The notes below the pieces were generated by a model. It did no database searches. It was not told where the DNA came from and saw only the letters and a program-made list of their open reading frames with translations. This document shows positions 35,909 to 44,543 of a DNA stretch of 64,000 nucleotides, one piece after another. The translations under genes were made by a program, and so were the position numbers. The stretch is taken from assembly GCF_015207665.1 (NCBI RefSeq), contig NZ_JADEWL010000020.1:1-64000 (forward strand), given 5' to 3'. The stretch is from Plectonema cf. radiosum LEGE 06105. GTDB taxonomy: Bacteria; Cyanobacteriota; Cyanobacteriia; Cyanobacteriales; Nostocaceae. Numbering within the stretch: the first letter of the stretch is position 1; each line of letters starts with the position of its first letter.

Positions 35909-36496
35909 TTAAGCAGCACTTTGTTTTGCAGTAGTTTGTTGTCTTTTTTTATAGACTGCGATCGCGTAGGCAAGAGTATGCTGGTAATGTCGGGGCATAT
36001 CGCGCAACTCCATGTCACGCCCCCATTCGTATAACCTGCGCTTAGATATGTTTAAAGTTTCGGACAATAACGTAAAGCATTGCCCGCGAAATTTGGTGGA
36101 ACTAATTACTTTCAATCTTTCCGATGGCGATAATCCCAGTAAAAGTATCTCCTCTATAAATTCCATCGCGCTTACTGCTGGCGCTTCATAATCGTGATGA
36201 ATAATTCTGTTTAATTCTTCCTTTGATAGTGCTGCTTGCGCGTAGCTACAAGTAACTTTGGCGTAATGAGGCATACCTTCAAAGTTGGGATTTTCACCCC
36301 ATTCACGAACCGTCTTTCTCTTCATTCCTAATATCTTGGAGAGCAGTTTGACACATTTAGAGCAGTATCCGAAACTAGTTTCTTCTTCCAAAATGTTTTC
36401 GGATGAAAGTTGGTCAATGTCGAAGCAATAACGCAAGAAATGGCGAGGCTCAATATTTTCCGAGGGTAGGGTTTTGAGCATTTCGTAACTTTTCAT
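35909..36496 (-). CDS. Protein with two internal helix-turn-helix-like repeats
   Basis: This encodes 195 residues. Two segments are alike: residues 48-88 (CVKLLSKILGMKRKTVREWG, then EGMPHY) and 137-178 (CFTLLSETLNISKRRLYEWG, then RDMPRHY). Each has the spacing of a helix-turn-helix ending in a conserved Glu-Trp-Gly. A tandem DNA-binding protein is likely, perhaps a regulator or replication protein of the element. I recognise no named family. It lies upstream of and codirectional with the 538-residue gene. Confidence 0.6.
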   Translation of the reverse strand: MKSYEMLKTLPSENIEPRHFLRYCFDIDQLSSENILEEETSFGYCSKCVKLLSKILGMKRKTVREWGENPNFEGMPHYAKVTCSYAQAALSKEELNRIIHHDYEAPAVSAMEFIEEILLLGLSPSERLKVISSTKFRGQCFTLLSETLNISKRRLYEWGRDMELRDMPRHYQHTLAYAIAVYKKRQQTTAKQSAA

Positions 36497-36648
36497 AATC
36501 TTTATAGTTTTTGTGAGCTTTAAAATACGATATCATAACTAGAGCATCTCTAGTGCAAAACTTTTCTCAATCTATTGTATAGTTTTTATGACAGAAGGCA
36601 AAACCTGTTGAAATTTCTGGACTTGACCCAAAGCGTAAGGGAATATAT

Positions 36649-36918
36649 ATGAAAAGTTCTAAAAAATCTACTATGGCGATCGATCCTCATAACACCAGAT
36701 TGACGATTACGATATCGAAGTACAACTATAAAAAACTGTTGCATTGGGCTAAAATTCATGGTAAACAACCTACCGCTTTCGCAGGTCAGATAATTTCTTC
36801 GAGATTAGAAGCAAACACAAGCCTTATTAAAGAACAAGTCGCGGATATGGCGAAAAGCGAGAATATTTCCGTTGAAGAATTAGAAGAAAGATGGGAAGAA
36901 GAAGACAACAAATTATAG
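36649..36918 (+). CDS. Ribbon-helix-helix-type small DNA-binding protein
   Basis: This encodes 89 residues. The segment RLTITISKYNYKKLLHWAKIHGK, then TAFAGQIISSRLE, has the beta-strand plus two-helix pattern of ribbon-helix-helix proteins (antitoxins, plasmid copy or partition regulators). An acidic tail follows. No toxin gene is adjacent on the same strand; it is divergent from the gene at 36496. It probably controls its own promoter. Confidence 0.6.
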   Translation: MKSSKKSTMAIDPHNTRLTITISKYNYKKLLHWAKIHGKQPTAFAGQIISSRLEANTSLIKEQVADMAKSENISVEELEERWEEEDNKL

Positions 36919-36979
36919 GTAAAGATATATTGAGCTTATTAAGCCAAAATTAATTACTTTGACAAAAATTATGTTTTAT

Positions 36980-37071
36980 GAATTATTATCAAAGTTTTCA
37001 CCTGCTTTACCAGGTCGGCATCTATGTTTATAGATTTTTTGGTAGCTAATTGATTTTTGTAGTCATTGCAT
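36980..37071 (-). pseudogene. Decayed copy of the 5' end of the 538-residue gene
   Basis: About 37000-37080 repeats the bases around the start of the gene at 35833, including the shared TGATTTTTGTAGT, TTGCATGGTATT and CATCTATGTT. The copy carries a stop and frameshifts after the start. It shows a partial duplication of this region, with the DNA-binding genes in between. Confidence 0.55.
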
Positions 37072-37165
37072 GGTATTGTACCCATTCGTCAAGTGTAGTC
37101 GAGTCTTTTTTTAGACCGACTTTTTCCTCTTTAAGTTAACCGACACCGATAAGGGTATTGGATTC

Positions 37166-37255
37166 GTGTCAAGAATAGTCACAGACCATCTTGACCGTTT
37201 GTGGGAACCGCTTTATGCTTCTCAAGTAGCAGCTGACGATTTTGAAAATTGGTAA
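37166..37255 (+). CDS. Possible 29-residue peptide
   Basis: A GTG-initiated frame VSRIVTDHLDRLWEPLY... ends 10 nt before the next ATG, and its stop region supplies the GGAG ribosome site for that gene. The frame stays open further upstream (GIGF). It may be a leader peptide or the tail of a lost gene. Confidence 0.3.
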   Translation: MSRIVTDHLDRLWEPLYASQVAADDFENW

Positions 37256-37265
37256 GGAGTAAAAC

Positions 37266-37601
37266 ATGGTACAGGCACCACAACAAATTACAGAATTTAC
37301 AAAAGAAAAGGTACAACAAGCTGTAGACGCAATTCTTGAAGTTCTTGCGGAACCAGAGAAAGAACTGCATAAAGAAGCACGTGACGCTTTTGTTCAAGGC
37401 GATTATGCTAGGGTAAAGCGATTAGCTTCCACTAATTTGTCAGACTATTACTGCAAATCCCTCGGATACCTTGGTGGCGCACTAAAGCTTACACCCAATA
37501 CTGATACAATCCTTGCAGAATCTGCACGAGCGGCGGCAGATTTTAATAAAGAAAAGGTTTTATCTCAGCTTAGGGATAAGATAAAAAGCGCTTTGGGTTA
37601 A
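37266..37601 (+). CDS. Small helical hypothetical protein
   Basis: This encodes 111 residues with an AAGGAG site before the ATG. It is helical and charged. Residues 50-75 include the short motif DYYCKSLGYLGGALKL. There is no signal peptide and no recognised family. It is transcribed towards the XRE-type regulator gene 186 bp downstream. The function is unknown. Confidence 0.55.
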   Translation: MVQAPQQITEFTKEKVQQAVDAILEVLAEPEKELHKEARDAFVQGDYARVKRLASTNLSDYYCKSLGYLGGALKLTPNTDTILAESARAAADFNKEKVLSQLRDKIKSALG

Positions 37602-37787
37602 TTTTTGTTTCAATCCTCGATTTTTCAATGTTTTCGCGGTTGTCGCAATCAATCTTTATTACCGATAATTTGCGATTAATTTAGATAATAATACTTGTCG
37701 TACTTAAAGTCAATACTATCTGTACAGCAATCAGTACAAAATAAAAAAACTTTGATGTGTATGTAGTTGGGTAAAAATAGTTCGATT

Positions 37788-38351
37788 ATGACGAATGAAG
37801 ACGAACGTAAGCAACGTCTCTCGATATTATGTAAGAAACTTCGAGGCGGTGAATCGTTACGTTCGTTTGCTAAGAAGCGTAGTCAAGAACTTGGAGGTAT
37901 CGGTTTTACTACCTGGGGAGCTTGGGAAAGAGGTCAAGCCGATTTAAGTAAGGAATCTTTAGAAAGGTTAGTAAAATTTATAGGCTGCTCTTATCAGGCT
38001 TTTAACGGTTATCTTGAAGGGTTTATTTCTTTGGAGGAATTGCTACAACCTTCTTCGGGCGATTTGCAGTCTCGTGAGGAGCTAGATTTTTCTCCTGATA
38101 CCACCTCTGCTTGGATAAAATCACTTCAACCAGAAGAACAGCTCTTCATTGTCACTCAAGGTTTTCAGGCATTTCAAGAAAAATTCGATAAGCTTGTTGA
38201 AACAAGGTCTAAAGAGAAAGTAGAATTGTTGTTGAATTTATTGTCCGGCAGCACCTATCCTGAAAATTCCACAATTGAAGAAACTGCAACAAGGTTGGAT
38301 ATGTCGGTAGAAGATTTGAGGAAGTTGTGCGATCGCGTTTTTGAATCGTGA
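37788..38351 (+). CDS. XRE-type helix-turn-helix regulator
   Basis: This encodes 187 residues from the ATG at 37788; the longer reading starts at TTG. The N-terminal domain has the lambda-repressor type of helix-turn-helix (LRSFAKKRSQEL, then FTTWGAWERGQADLS), followed by a cyanobacterial C-terminal part. The ending includes a second small helix pair (EETATRLDMSVEDLRKL). Similar proteins regulate mobile elements or stress genes in filamentous cyanobacteria. The target is unknown; the gene itself is the nearest candidate. Confidence 0.65.
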   Translation: MTNEDERKQRLSILCKKLRGGESLRSFAKKRSQELGGIGFTTWGAWERGQADLSKESLERLVKFIGCSYQAFNGYLEGFISLEELLQPSSGDLQSREELDFSPDTTSAWIKSLQPEEQLFIVTQGFQAFQEKFDKLVETRSKEKVELLLNLLSGSTYPENSTIEETATRLDMSVEDLRKLCDRVFES

Positions 38352-38355
38352 AATT

Positions 38356-38463
38356 TTATACTGAATCATCTTTCCAACCGCATTCGGGACAATCCTAATG
38401 AACTCGTGCCGTGTAATTCCGGTCAAAATCTATACCATACTGGGGACACTTCCTAGTAAACAT
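38356..38463 (-). pseudogene. Broken small zinc-ribbon gene
   Basis: A 36-codon frame MFTRKCPQYGIDFDRNYTARV then has TAG, followed by DCPECGWK and stop. The second pair CPEC fits a zinc ribbon, but the first has lost a Cys (CPQY). The nonsense codon and the lost ligand indicate decay. Confidence 0.45.
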
Positions 38464-38606
38464 GGGGTAAGTATCAAGTAATTCTAATTGCTGGTAAAAC
38501 CTTATTAATATTTTTTGGGTTGCGATCGCACTCCAAGATTACTAATACTGTTGATGTAGTGTATTAAATATATAATTACCTAATACTTACAGATAAAAAC
38601 TATTAT

Positions 38607-38987
38607 ATGATTACAGTTACACCAGAGGAAATTAGTCAGTTTCGCACTCAGTTGGCGGATAATCCAGAAGCTTTAGCAGCTTTGGATGCCATAGAAGAGT
38701 GTAAAGGAAATCTGGAAGCAGCAGCACAGTTAATTGCTGTTGAGACAACCGAAGCAGAAGTCAGCTTGAGGGGAGATTCAAATTATTTAGAGAAATTAGC
38801 CCAAAAACTCAGCAAAATTATCTGCCAGGAAGAATTTGACGAGTTGATGGCAGGAGTATTGACAACTGCGATCGCCACCCTCGCAGTAAGTGGTAATATT
38901 CCCGCAGCTTTGGCAACTCCAGTGGTAATTTATGTTGCCAAAATTGGGAAGAAGCAATTTTGTGAAACCGCCAAACCTGAATCCTAA
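38607..38987 (+). CDS. Small protein with C-terminal membrane segment, convergent with CHAT gene
   Basis: This encodes 126 residues. The helical N-terminal part is rich in Glu and Ala (residues 1-75). A hydrophobic helix near 85-115 (LTTAIATLAVSGN, then ATPVVIYVAKIG) probably inserts in a membrane. Its stop codon overlaps that of the CHAT gene on the other strand, so the two transcripts collide. Similar small genes beside CHAT-TPR genes are familiar in cyanobacteria, which suggests a functional pair. Its role as activator or target is not known. Confidence 0.6.
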   Translation: MITVTPEEISQFRTQLADNPEALAALDAIEECKGNLEAAAQLIAVETTEAEVSLRGDSNYLEKLAQKLSKIICQEEFDELMAGVLTTAIATLAVSGNIPAALATPVVIYVAKIGKKQFCETAKPES

Positions 38988-41900
38988 AGACCTGTAGCTG
39001 TAAATCCTGCCCAGTAAAATGGTGCTACAAAAGGGTGGGGTTTACGTTTGCAGGTTCTTCTTAATATTGCTCTTGCCACTGGACGCTTTTCTTCTGGAAG
39101 TTGAGCAAAAATTTCTTCAATTTGTGAATCATATTTAACTAATAGTGCTTCAAATTCCTCTGTTGTTAAATTTCGTAGCCATTCCTGTGCTTGATTGAGT
39201 GCTAGAGATACACTATTTATTATTTGCAAATTTTCATAAAATTTCATCATCAAAAATGCTGTAGATAAATCGCTGACAGTCCACAAACTACTGACTACAG
39301 CTTTGCTCCCAGCTAATATAAAACCGCTAGGTAAGCCAATATATTCGTCACTGGTATTTTGAAAATCAATTAAACCAGTTTCGCAGGCGGAGAGAACTAC
39401 AAGACGAGCTTGACTAACGTCGAAAGTTTGTTCAAATAAATTACCTAATGTCAGGCATTTACTTAAATCTACAGCTTTGTCTTTGGATACTTTTACATAT
39501 TTTTCGGGGTGAGCATCAGCAAATTCTGGAGAAACATAAGCATCTGCTAGCACTAAACAGGAATTTTTGGGAAAATCTAAATTGAAGAAACCGTGACAAG
39601 AAAAGTGGAGATAATTCGCTTGCTTTAATTGTATTGCAGCTTGGGATAAAGCAGCTTTTGTAGCTTGTTTTTTGGATAATACTTCATGAGAGGGAAAGTA
39701 AGATAATATGCTTTCTACTTCTAAGTCAGTAAAAGATAAGTCTTCTGTGGGGTTTTGAATCGCAAACAGGGATTGGAAATCAGGACGTTGGCGCTGTTGT
39801 ACCTGTTGCAGTATTTGACAACTGGGTGCATAACTTACACCACCAGCAAATAAATCTAGAAGACAAGACGAATTTTGAGAATTTTGATTTACTGGTAGTG
39901 CATGAAGGGGGAATAAGTGCAGGTATTGATGGGGAATTAGGATGAGTTTATCGCAGTGCTTTGGTATCTGGGTTAATATTTCATCAATGTGCAGAATTGA
40001 GGCTAATTTATTGAGTGCCTCTCCTAAGCTATTCAGCCATTGGTCTTTTTGCTCGTAGTAGTTCTGCAAATATTGATTTATCCAATTTCCCAAAGCTTCT
40101 AGGTCTTCTGGTTGGGATTGCCAAACATTAACCTCTCCTTTTTGTGTGACAATAAACGCCAGAATTTTATTATTGAGAATATACCACTCGATAATGGCTG
40201 TATGCTCATCCAAAGTAGATTGAAATGAGTCAAATTTGAAACCATAACCAACGGGTAAGTAGCGGTTTTGCAATTCATTACGCTCTTGTCGCAACTGTTG
40301 CAGATGTTGTGCTAGGACTTGGGGATTTTCATCAGCTTTGCCATTTTGGATTTGATATTGTCCTACGGCTATTTCATCCCTGTATGTTTCTAGTTGAGTG
40401 ACTACTTCTGGCGGGAAGATGGTTTTAGAGTCGCGTTCGAGGATTTGTTCAACTAAATTGCGAGTTTTGCTACGCTCAACATATTCAATCGCTGCCGTGA
40501 TATTACTTAATTCCAAGCAAACTTCTACCATGTTGCTATAAACTTCGTTAAAACGCTCTGCTTGTTTGCGTTTACTTTCCTCTCCAGAAACTATTTCCTC
40601 TCGCAAAGATTCTACTGTGGCAATGACAGATTCAAAAGTATTGTAAGCTAAACAAAACTGGTTTATATTTTGGTAAGCAACCCCCAGTCTACACGAAGAC
40701 TCCGCCCATTCTTGGGGAAAGTCTTCGCGGGTTGTGACAGTTAAGGCAGCAGTAAAAGCAGCGATCGCCTGTTCTATGTTTTCTGCTTTCTCTCCTCGAA
40801 TTCGATCGACGTAGGCACCACCGAGATTATGTAGCGTCATTGCCCAATTTTCGGGAAAGGCTTCGCGGGTGCTAACAGCTAAAGCAGCAGTAAAAGAAGC
40901 GATCGCCTGTTCTATATTTTCTGCCTTTTCTCCCGAAATTCTTTTACGGTAGGTGGCACCGAGATTACTTTGCGTAACTGCCCAATCTTCGGGAAAGGCT
41001 TCGCGGGTTCTAACAGTTAAGGCAGCTGTAAAAGCAGCGATCGCCTGTTCTACATTTTCTGACTTCTCTCCTCGAATTCTAATATGGTAGGTGGCACCGA
41101 GATTATTTTGCGTATCTGCCCAATCTTTGGGAAAGGCTTCGCGGGTTCTGACAGTTAAGGCAGCCTTATAAGCCTTGATCGCTTGTTCAATATTTTCTGC
41201 GTTATCTCCTAGAATTCGATCACCGTAAGCACCACCGAGATTATGTTGTGCCCTTGCCCATTCTTCGGGAAAGGCTTCGCTAGTTATGATAGTTAAAGCA
41301 GCCTTATAAGCCTTGATCGCCTGTTCAATATTTTCTGCCTTATCTCCTAGAATTCTCATATAGTAAGCAGCACCGAGATTATTTTGCGTATCTGCCCAAT
41401 CTTTGGGAAAAGCTTCGCGGGTTCTGATAGTTAAAGCAGCAGTAAAAGCAGCGATAGCAATTTCGATGTTCTCTGCCCTGTCTCCTTTGATTCTCTGGCT
41501 GTAGGCAGCAGCAAGATTATTTTGCGTCATTGCCCACTCAACAGGCAAAGCTTCCCTAGTGTAGAGAGTTAACGCGACTTCATGCCCAGTGATGGCAATT
41601 TCCATATTGCTGGTTTTGTTACCCAAGGGGAATTGCTGAATAAGATTGCTAAAATTGTCGATAACTGATGCTATGTTTTCCGCCTCATCTGCTTTCACTT
41701 CTCTGAGTGTATTTGTTTCCAAGCCACGTAGTATTTGTGCAAACACTCCATCGAGCTTGTCTGTATTCCGTGCCAGCAAGGGGTAAACCACCTGGGGATT
41801 ACCTTTGCTGTCTGCGGTTGCTTGTAGCACCTCCCCCACGAATTGGAAATATGTTTCCATCTCCTCCTTACTCAGAAATTGCAAATCTACTTGATTATCT

Positions 41901-42121
41901 AGATTTAACACTTCCTTAAGATAACTTGCCAAATTTTGCAACCAATTTGCCGTATTTTCATTTCCATGTTGAGAATATATCTGTGCTAATTCTTCTAATT
42001 GATGCACAAATCCAGCATCAAGTAAATCTTGGTGTGCGGTTAAAATCTCTTCTCCAGCACTGGGGAAATCAAACAGGCTGCTAATGAGGTTGAGATAGGC
42101 TTGCTGACGTTGTTCGTTCAT
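38984..42121 (-). CDS. CHAT-domain protease with seven TPR units
   Basis: This encodes 1045 residues. The N-terminal domain MNEQRQQAYLNLISSLFD is related to those at 11219 and 24466. Then follow a helical region to about 190 and about seven 46-residue TPR units (ENIEQAIAAFTAALTVRTREAFP..WA..QNNLG). The CHAT domain carries HFSCHG near 840 and LSACETG near 908. The shorter array and a variant spacer between His and Cys (an insertion near DAYVSPEFADAHPE) set it apart from the other two. The same upstream element as at 11132 ends 60 bp before the ATG. Confidence 0.9.
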   Translation of the reverse strand: MNEQRQQAYLNLISSLFDFPSAGEEILTAHQDLLDAGFVHQLEELAQIYSQHGNENTANWLQNLASYLKEVLNLDNQVDLQFLSKEEMETYFQFVGEVLQATADSKGNPQVVYPLLARNTDKLDGVFAQILRGLETNTLREVKADEAENIASVIDNFSNLIQQFPLGNKTSNMEIAITGHEVALTLYTREALPVEWAMTQNNLAAAYSQRIKGDRAENIEIAIAAFTAALTIRTREAFPKDWADTQNNLGAAYYMRILGDKAENIEQAIKAYKAALTIITSEAFPEEWARAQHNLGGAYGDRILGDNAENIEQAIKAYKAALTVRTREAFPKDWADTQNNLGATYHIRIRGEKSENVEQAIAAFTAALTVRTREAFPEDWAVTQSNLGATYRKRISGEKAENIEQAIASFTAALAVSTREAFPENWAMTLHNLGGAYVDRIRGEKAENIEQAIAAFTAALTVTTREDFPQEWAESSCRLGVAYQNINQFCLAYNTFESVIATVESLREEIVSGEESKRKQAERFNEVYSNMVEVCLELSNITAAIEYVERSKTRNLVEQILERDSKTIFPPEVVTQLETYRDEIAVGQYQIQNGKADENPQVLAQHLQQLRQERNELQNRYLPVGYGFKFDSFQSTLDEHTAIIEWYILNNKILAFIVTQKGEVNVWQSQPEDLEALGNWINQYLQNYYEQKDQWLNSLGEALNKLASILHIDEILTQIPKHCDKLILIPHQYLHLFPLHALPVNQNSQNSSCLLDLFAGGVSYAPSCQILQQVQQRQRPDFQSLFAIQNPTEDLSFTDLEVESILSYFPSHEVLSKKQATKAALSQAAIQLKQANYLHFSCHGFFNLDFPKNSCLVLADAYVSPEFADAHPEKYVKVSKDKAVDLSKCLTLGNLFEQTFDVSQARLVVLSACETGLIDFQNTSDEYIGLPSGFILAGSKAVVSSLWTVSDLSTAFLMMKFYENLQIINSVSLALNQAQEWLRNLTTEEFEALLVKYDSQIEEIFAQLPEEKRPVARAILRRTCKRKPHPFVAPFYWAGFTATGL

Positions 42122-42180
42122 GGGTAAGGATGTGAGATATTACACACTTAGTCATGATAAAAGTTCAATAACAGCATCAT

Positions 42181-42207
42181 ACATTCCGGAATAATACGGA
42201 GATTAGC
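42181..42207 (-). promoter_or_regulatory. Conserved element upstream of CHAT gene, copy 3
   Basis: On the minus strand this reads GCTAATCTCCGTATTATTCC and continues GGAATGT. It matches 11132-11158 at 25 of 27 positions, with the same 60-bp distance to the ATG. ATTCCGGAAT forms a perfect 10-bp palindrome, as expected for a dimeric repressor or activator site. Confidence 0.6.
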
Positions 42208-42269
42208 CAAAAAATTAGTATTATTTACTATTATTCCACCCCTTTATAATACAATCCCCAAAACCCAAC

Positions 42270-42974
42270 TCAATAATCCCCCAAAGGCGAACAATTCAAC
42301 TCATCTTTATAAAACCGCCAATTGGGCATAAATTTATTCATCAAAGCTACAAACCTCTCCCCGTGACTTCTCTCCAATAAATGCACCATTTCATGGACTA
42401 CGACATATTCCAAGCAATGCCGATCTTTTTTAGCGAGTTCTAGATTTAACCAGATGCGTTTTGCTTGGGTGTTGCAGGTTCCCCATTTTGTTTTCATCTG
42501 CTTTACTCCCCAATCTTTTACTTCAACGTTGATAATTGGTTCCCATTTGGCGATTAGTTGGGGAATGTCTTGCTTTAATTGTTTGCGATACCAGGAAGTC
42601 ATGGCATTTTTACGTTGGGTTTCGTTGCTTCCTTCTTTTACATAAAGGTCAATATAGGTATTATTCCTAACTTCTACTTTGGAATTTCCCTGATGATAAA
42701 TAACGTTTAGTAAATAGCGTTTTCCTTGATAATAATGACTTTCACCAGATACGAATTCTCGTTTGGATTGACGCTCTTGAGTATTAAAGTTTGCTTGGTG
42801 TTTTTTTATCCAGGACAGTTTGGAGATGGCGAATAAACGCACGGCTTCGTCATCAATGTTTAATGGTGTGGCGATTCGTACCCGTCCGTCGGGTGGATAT
42901 ACTGCTAAATGCAAGTTTTTGATTTTCTTTCTCACAATATCTATATTCAGTTCGCCGAATGTTATTTGATGCAT
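42270..42974 (-). CDS. YgjP-type zinc metallopeptidase (M48-related)
   Basis: This encodes 234 residues from Met10 of the longer frame, since the earlier codons come from a dispersed repeat. The active-site motif HEMVH near residue 190, the preceding KTKWGTCNTQ region and the later HGERF are diagnostic of this family, often placed next to type I restriction genes. Its divergent neighbour at 43520 is an HsdR-like protein, consistent with that association. The proteolytic target is unknown. Confidence 0.8.
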   Translation of the reverse strand: MHQITFGELNIDIVRKKIKNLHLAVYPPDGRVRIATPLNIDDEAVRLFAISKLSWIKKHQANFNTQERQSKREFVSGESHYYQGKRYLLNVIYHQGNSKVEVRNNTYIDLYVKEGSNETQRKNAMTSWYRKQLKQDIPQLIAKWEPIINVEVKDWGVKQMKTKWGTCNTQAKRIWLNLELAKKDRHCLEYVVVHEMVHLLERSHGERFVALMNKFMPNWRFYKDELNCSPLGDY

Positions 42975-42980
42975 TTGATT

Positions 42981-43016
42981 GGGGAATTGGTAATGGGTCA
43001 TTGGTAATTGGTAAAT
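42981..43016. repeat. Short dispersed repeat (GGTAAT units)
   Basis: The sequence consists of imperfect GGTAATTGG and GGTAATGGGTCATT units. Such degenerate short tandem repeats are common between genes of filamentous cyanobacteria. It extends the reading frame of the YgjP-like gene artificially at its 5' end. Confidence 0.55.
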
Positions 43017-43125
43017 TATTATTCTTCTTCTGCCCTCTTACTAACTCCCCCTTTTATGCGCTTCAATACTCATGTTGGCTTTTGACTATTTCAAAAATAC
43101 CTTCGAGGTCTTCTGAGGATTCTAG

Positions 43126-43473
43126 ATGCTTTTTAAACTCTTCTGCCAAGACGAGAAGGTACCAGCCCAGGTTGCTGGGAAAATGGAAGAATTCGCTCAA
43201 ACAGAAAGTTCTTTCAGCTATATCTCAAGCCCCGTTTTTGCAATCATCACAAATCCTAAACACCACCTTTTGATTCCTATCAAAGAAAATGCTGAAGCTG
43301 AAAATGAAAAGTTTGCTATAGTAATCCTCAAGCATTTAGCAAAAGACTTGGAAACCCAATCAGTGGAAAATGTTTGCGCTAAAGCTGAGGAAACTATACA
43401 AGCTTTCTTGGAAATGACTAAGGCGAGCATGACTCCAGAATTGATTCAAAAATTCATAGATATTCCTATTTAA
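43126..43473 (+). CDS. Small hypothetical protein
   Basis: This encodes 115 residues from an ATG behind GAGGATT. The N-terminal 20 residues have two Cys. The remainder is mixed alpha/beta, including ITNPKHHLLIPIKEN, and helical at the end. It is codirectional with the HsdR-like gene that begins 46 bp later. No family was recognised. The start could be the later Met at residue 20. Confidence 0.45.
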   Translation: MLFKLFCQDEKVPAQVAGKMEEFAQTESSFSYISSPVFAIITNPKHHLLIPIKENAEAENEKFAIVILKHLAKDLETQSVENVCAKAEETIQAFLEMTKASMTPELIQKFIDIPI

Positions 43474-43519
43474 ATAAATTACAGTATTATTGTACTACCT
43501 CTATAGATAATTATTATAA

Positions 43520-44164
43520 ATGACCTTAGCCGTCACCGATAGAATCAAAAGCTTCAAAGATTTAAAAAGAAGCTTCAACTTAGAACAATCCAAAGACCTG
43601 GCATTTTTCAGCGAGTTATCCGAGGAGTTGCAAGAATTATCCCAGGAAGAAAAAGCCGGAGTTGGCAAGATTAAGAAGCGGTTTGATTACCACCGCGAAG
43701 ACGGCTTCCTTCTGGAAGGTACTGTTAATTTGCTTGTTGTGTCCCCACTTCTGGAACTAGCCGGATTTCTTGACGAGCCATACCAAATCCGTTCTCCCTT
43801 CGGAGTGGAACTAGTTATTGATGATACGGTAGAAACTCTACGTGGTTTTATTGACACCTTAGTAGTTAACAATAATTTATGGATTCTATCGCTTGAATCC
43901 AAACGAAGCGCGATTCCTGTAGGTGTTGCTCTTCCCCAACTCTTTGCCTATATGCTTGCCCAGCCACGACAAGGTAATCTAGCTTTTGGACTAGCTACCA
44001 ATGGAGATGAATTTATTTTTCTCAAATTGGATTTAAGCGCCGAACAGCCCCTATACGGTTTTTCACGGGCTTACTCTCTGCTCCCGGTCAACCACGAGCT
44101 AGATATTGTTCTCAAGATTCTCAAAAGATTGGGTAATGCAGTTGCTGAAACTAAGGAAAATTAA
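43520..44164 (+). CDS. HsdR N-terminal-like PD-(D/E)xK nuclease domain protein
   Basis: This encodes 214 residues. The core GFIDTLVVNNNLWILSLESK supplies the Asp and Glu-x-Lys of a PD-(D/E)xK nuclease and resembles the N-terminal domain of type I restriction R subunits. No helicase domain follows, so it is a stand-alone domain of a kind common in cyanobacteria. It is paired divergently with the YgjP-like peptidase. A restriction-like role is possible, but no specificity or methylase subunit lies next to it. Confidence 0.65.
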   Translation: MTLAVTDRIKSFKDLKRSFNLEQSKDLAFFSELSEELQELSQEEKAGVGKIKKRFDYHREDGFLLEGTVNLLVVSPLLELAGFLDEPYQIRSPFGVELVIDDTVETLRGFIDTLVVNNNLWILSLESKRSAIPVGVALPQLFAYMLAQPRQGNLAFGLATNGDEFIFLKLDLSAEQPLYGFSRAYSLLPVNHELDIVLKILKRLGNAVAETKEN

Positions 44165-44335
44165 TTTACTAATTGGGTCAATACAACCCACATTCCGCAA
44201 AATCTCTCCAAGTAGGGGTGAATTACTTGTCCTGCGTCGTTGATTAACCACGCATGAGCGGATGCATAAAGGCGGTTTGTCTAACGACACGCGAACGCGA
44301 AGCGACCATCGCAAAAAGCTCAACCTTATTTTGAG

Positions 44336-44542
44336 TTGGCGTACAACCATTACAGTAAATCTAACTTACTATCGGTAGCACTTTTAGAAGATGTAGCAGT
44401 CAGATTTTCAACAGTACCCGATAACGTTACGCCTGGGGTATTGGCGGTTGCAGTTGTACTTTCTTTATTAATATTGTTGCTGAGTCACGCAATTTGGCAC
44501 GTTTTTAATAAAAAAACCTTACAAGCGGATCTGATATTTTAA
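44336..44542 (+). CDS. Possible small single-pass membrane protein
   Basis: This encodes 68 residues from a TTG. One hydrophobic helix (VLAVAVVLSLLILLLSHAIW, residues 34-53) would cross the membrane. There is no clear ribosome site. It ends 1 bp before the convergent CPBP gene. It may be a true small gene; support is limited. Confidence 0.35.
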   Translation: MAYNHYSKSNLLSVALLEDVAVRFSTVPDNVTPGVLAVAVVLSLLILLLSHAIWHVFNKKTLQADLIF

Positions 44543-44543
44543 A

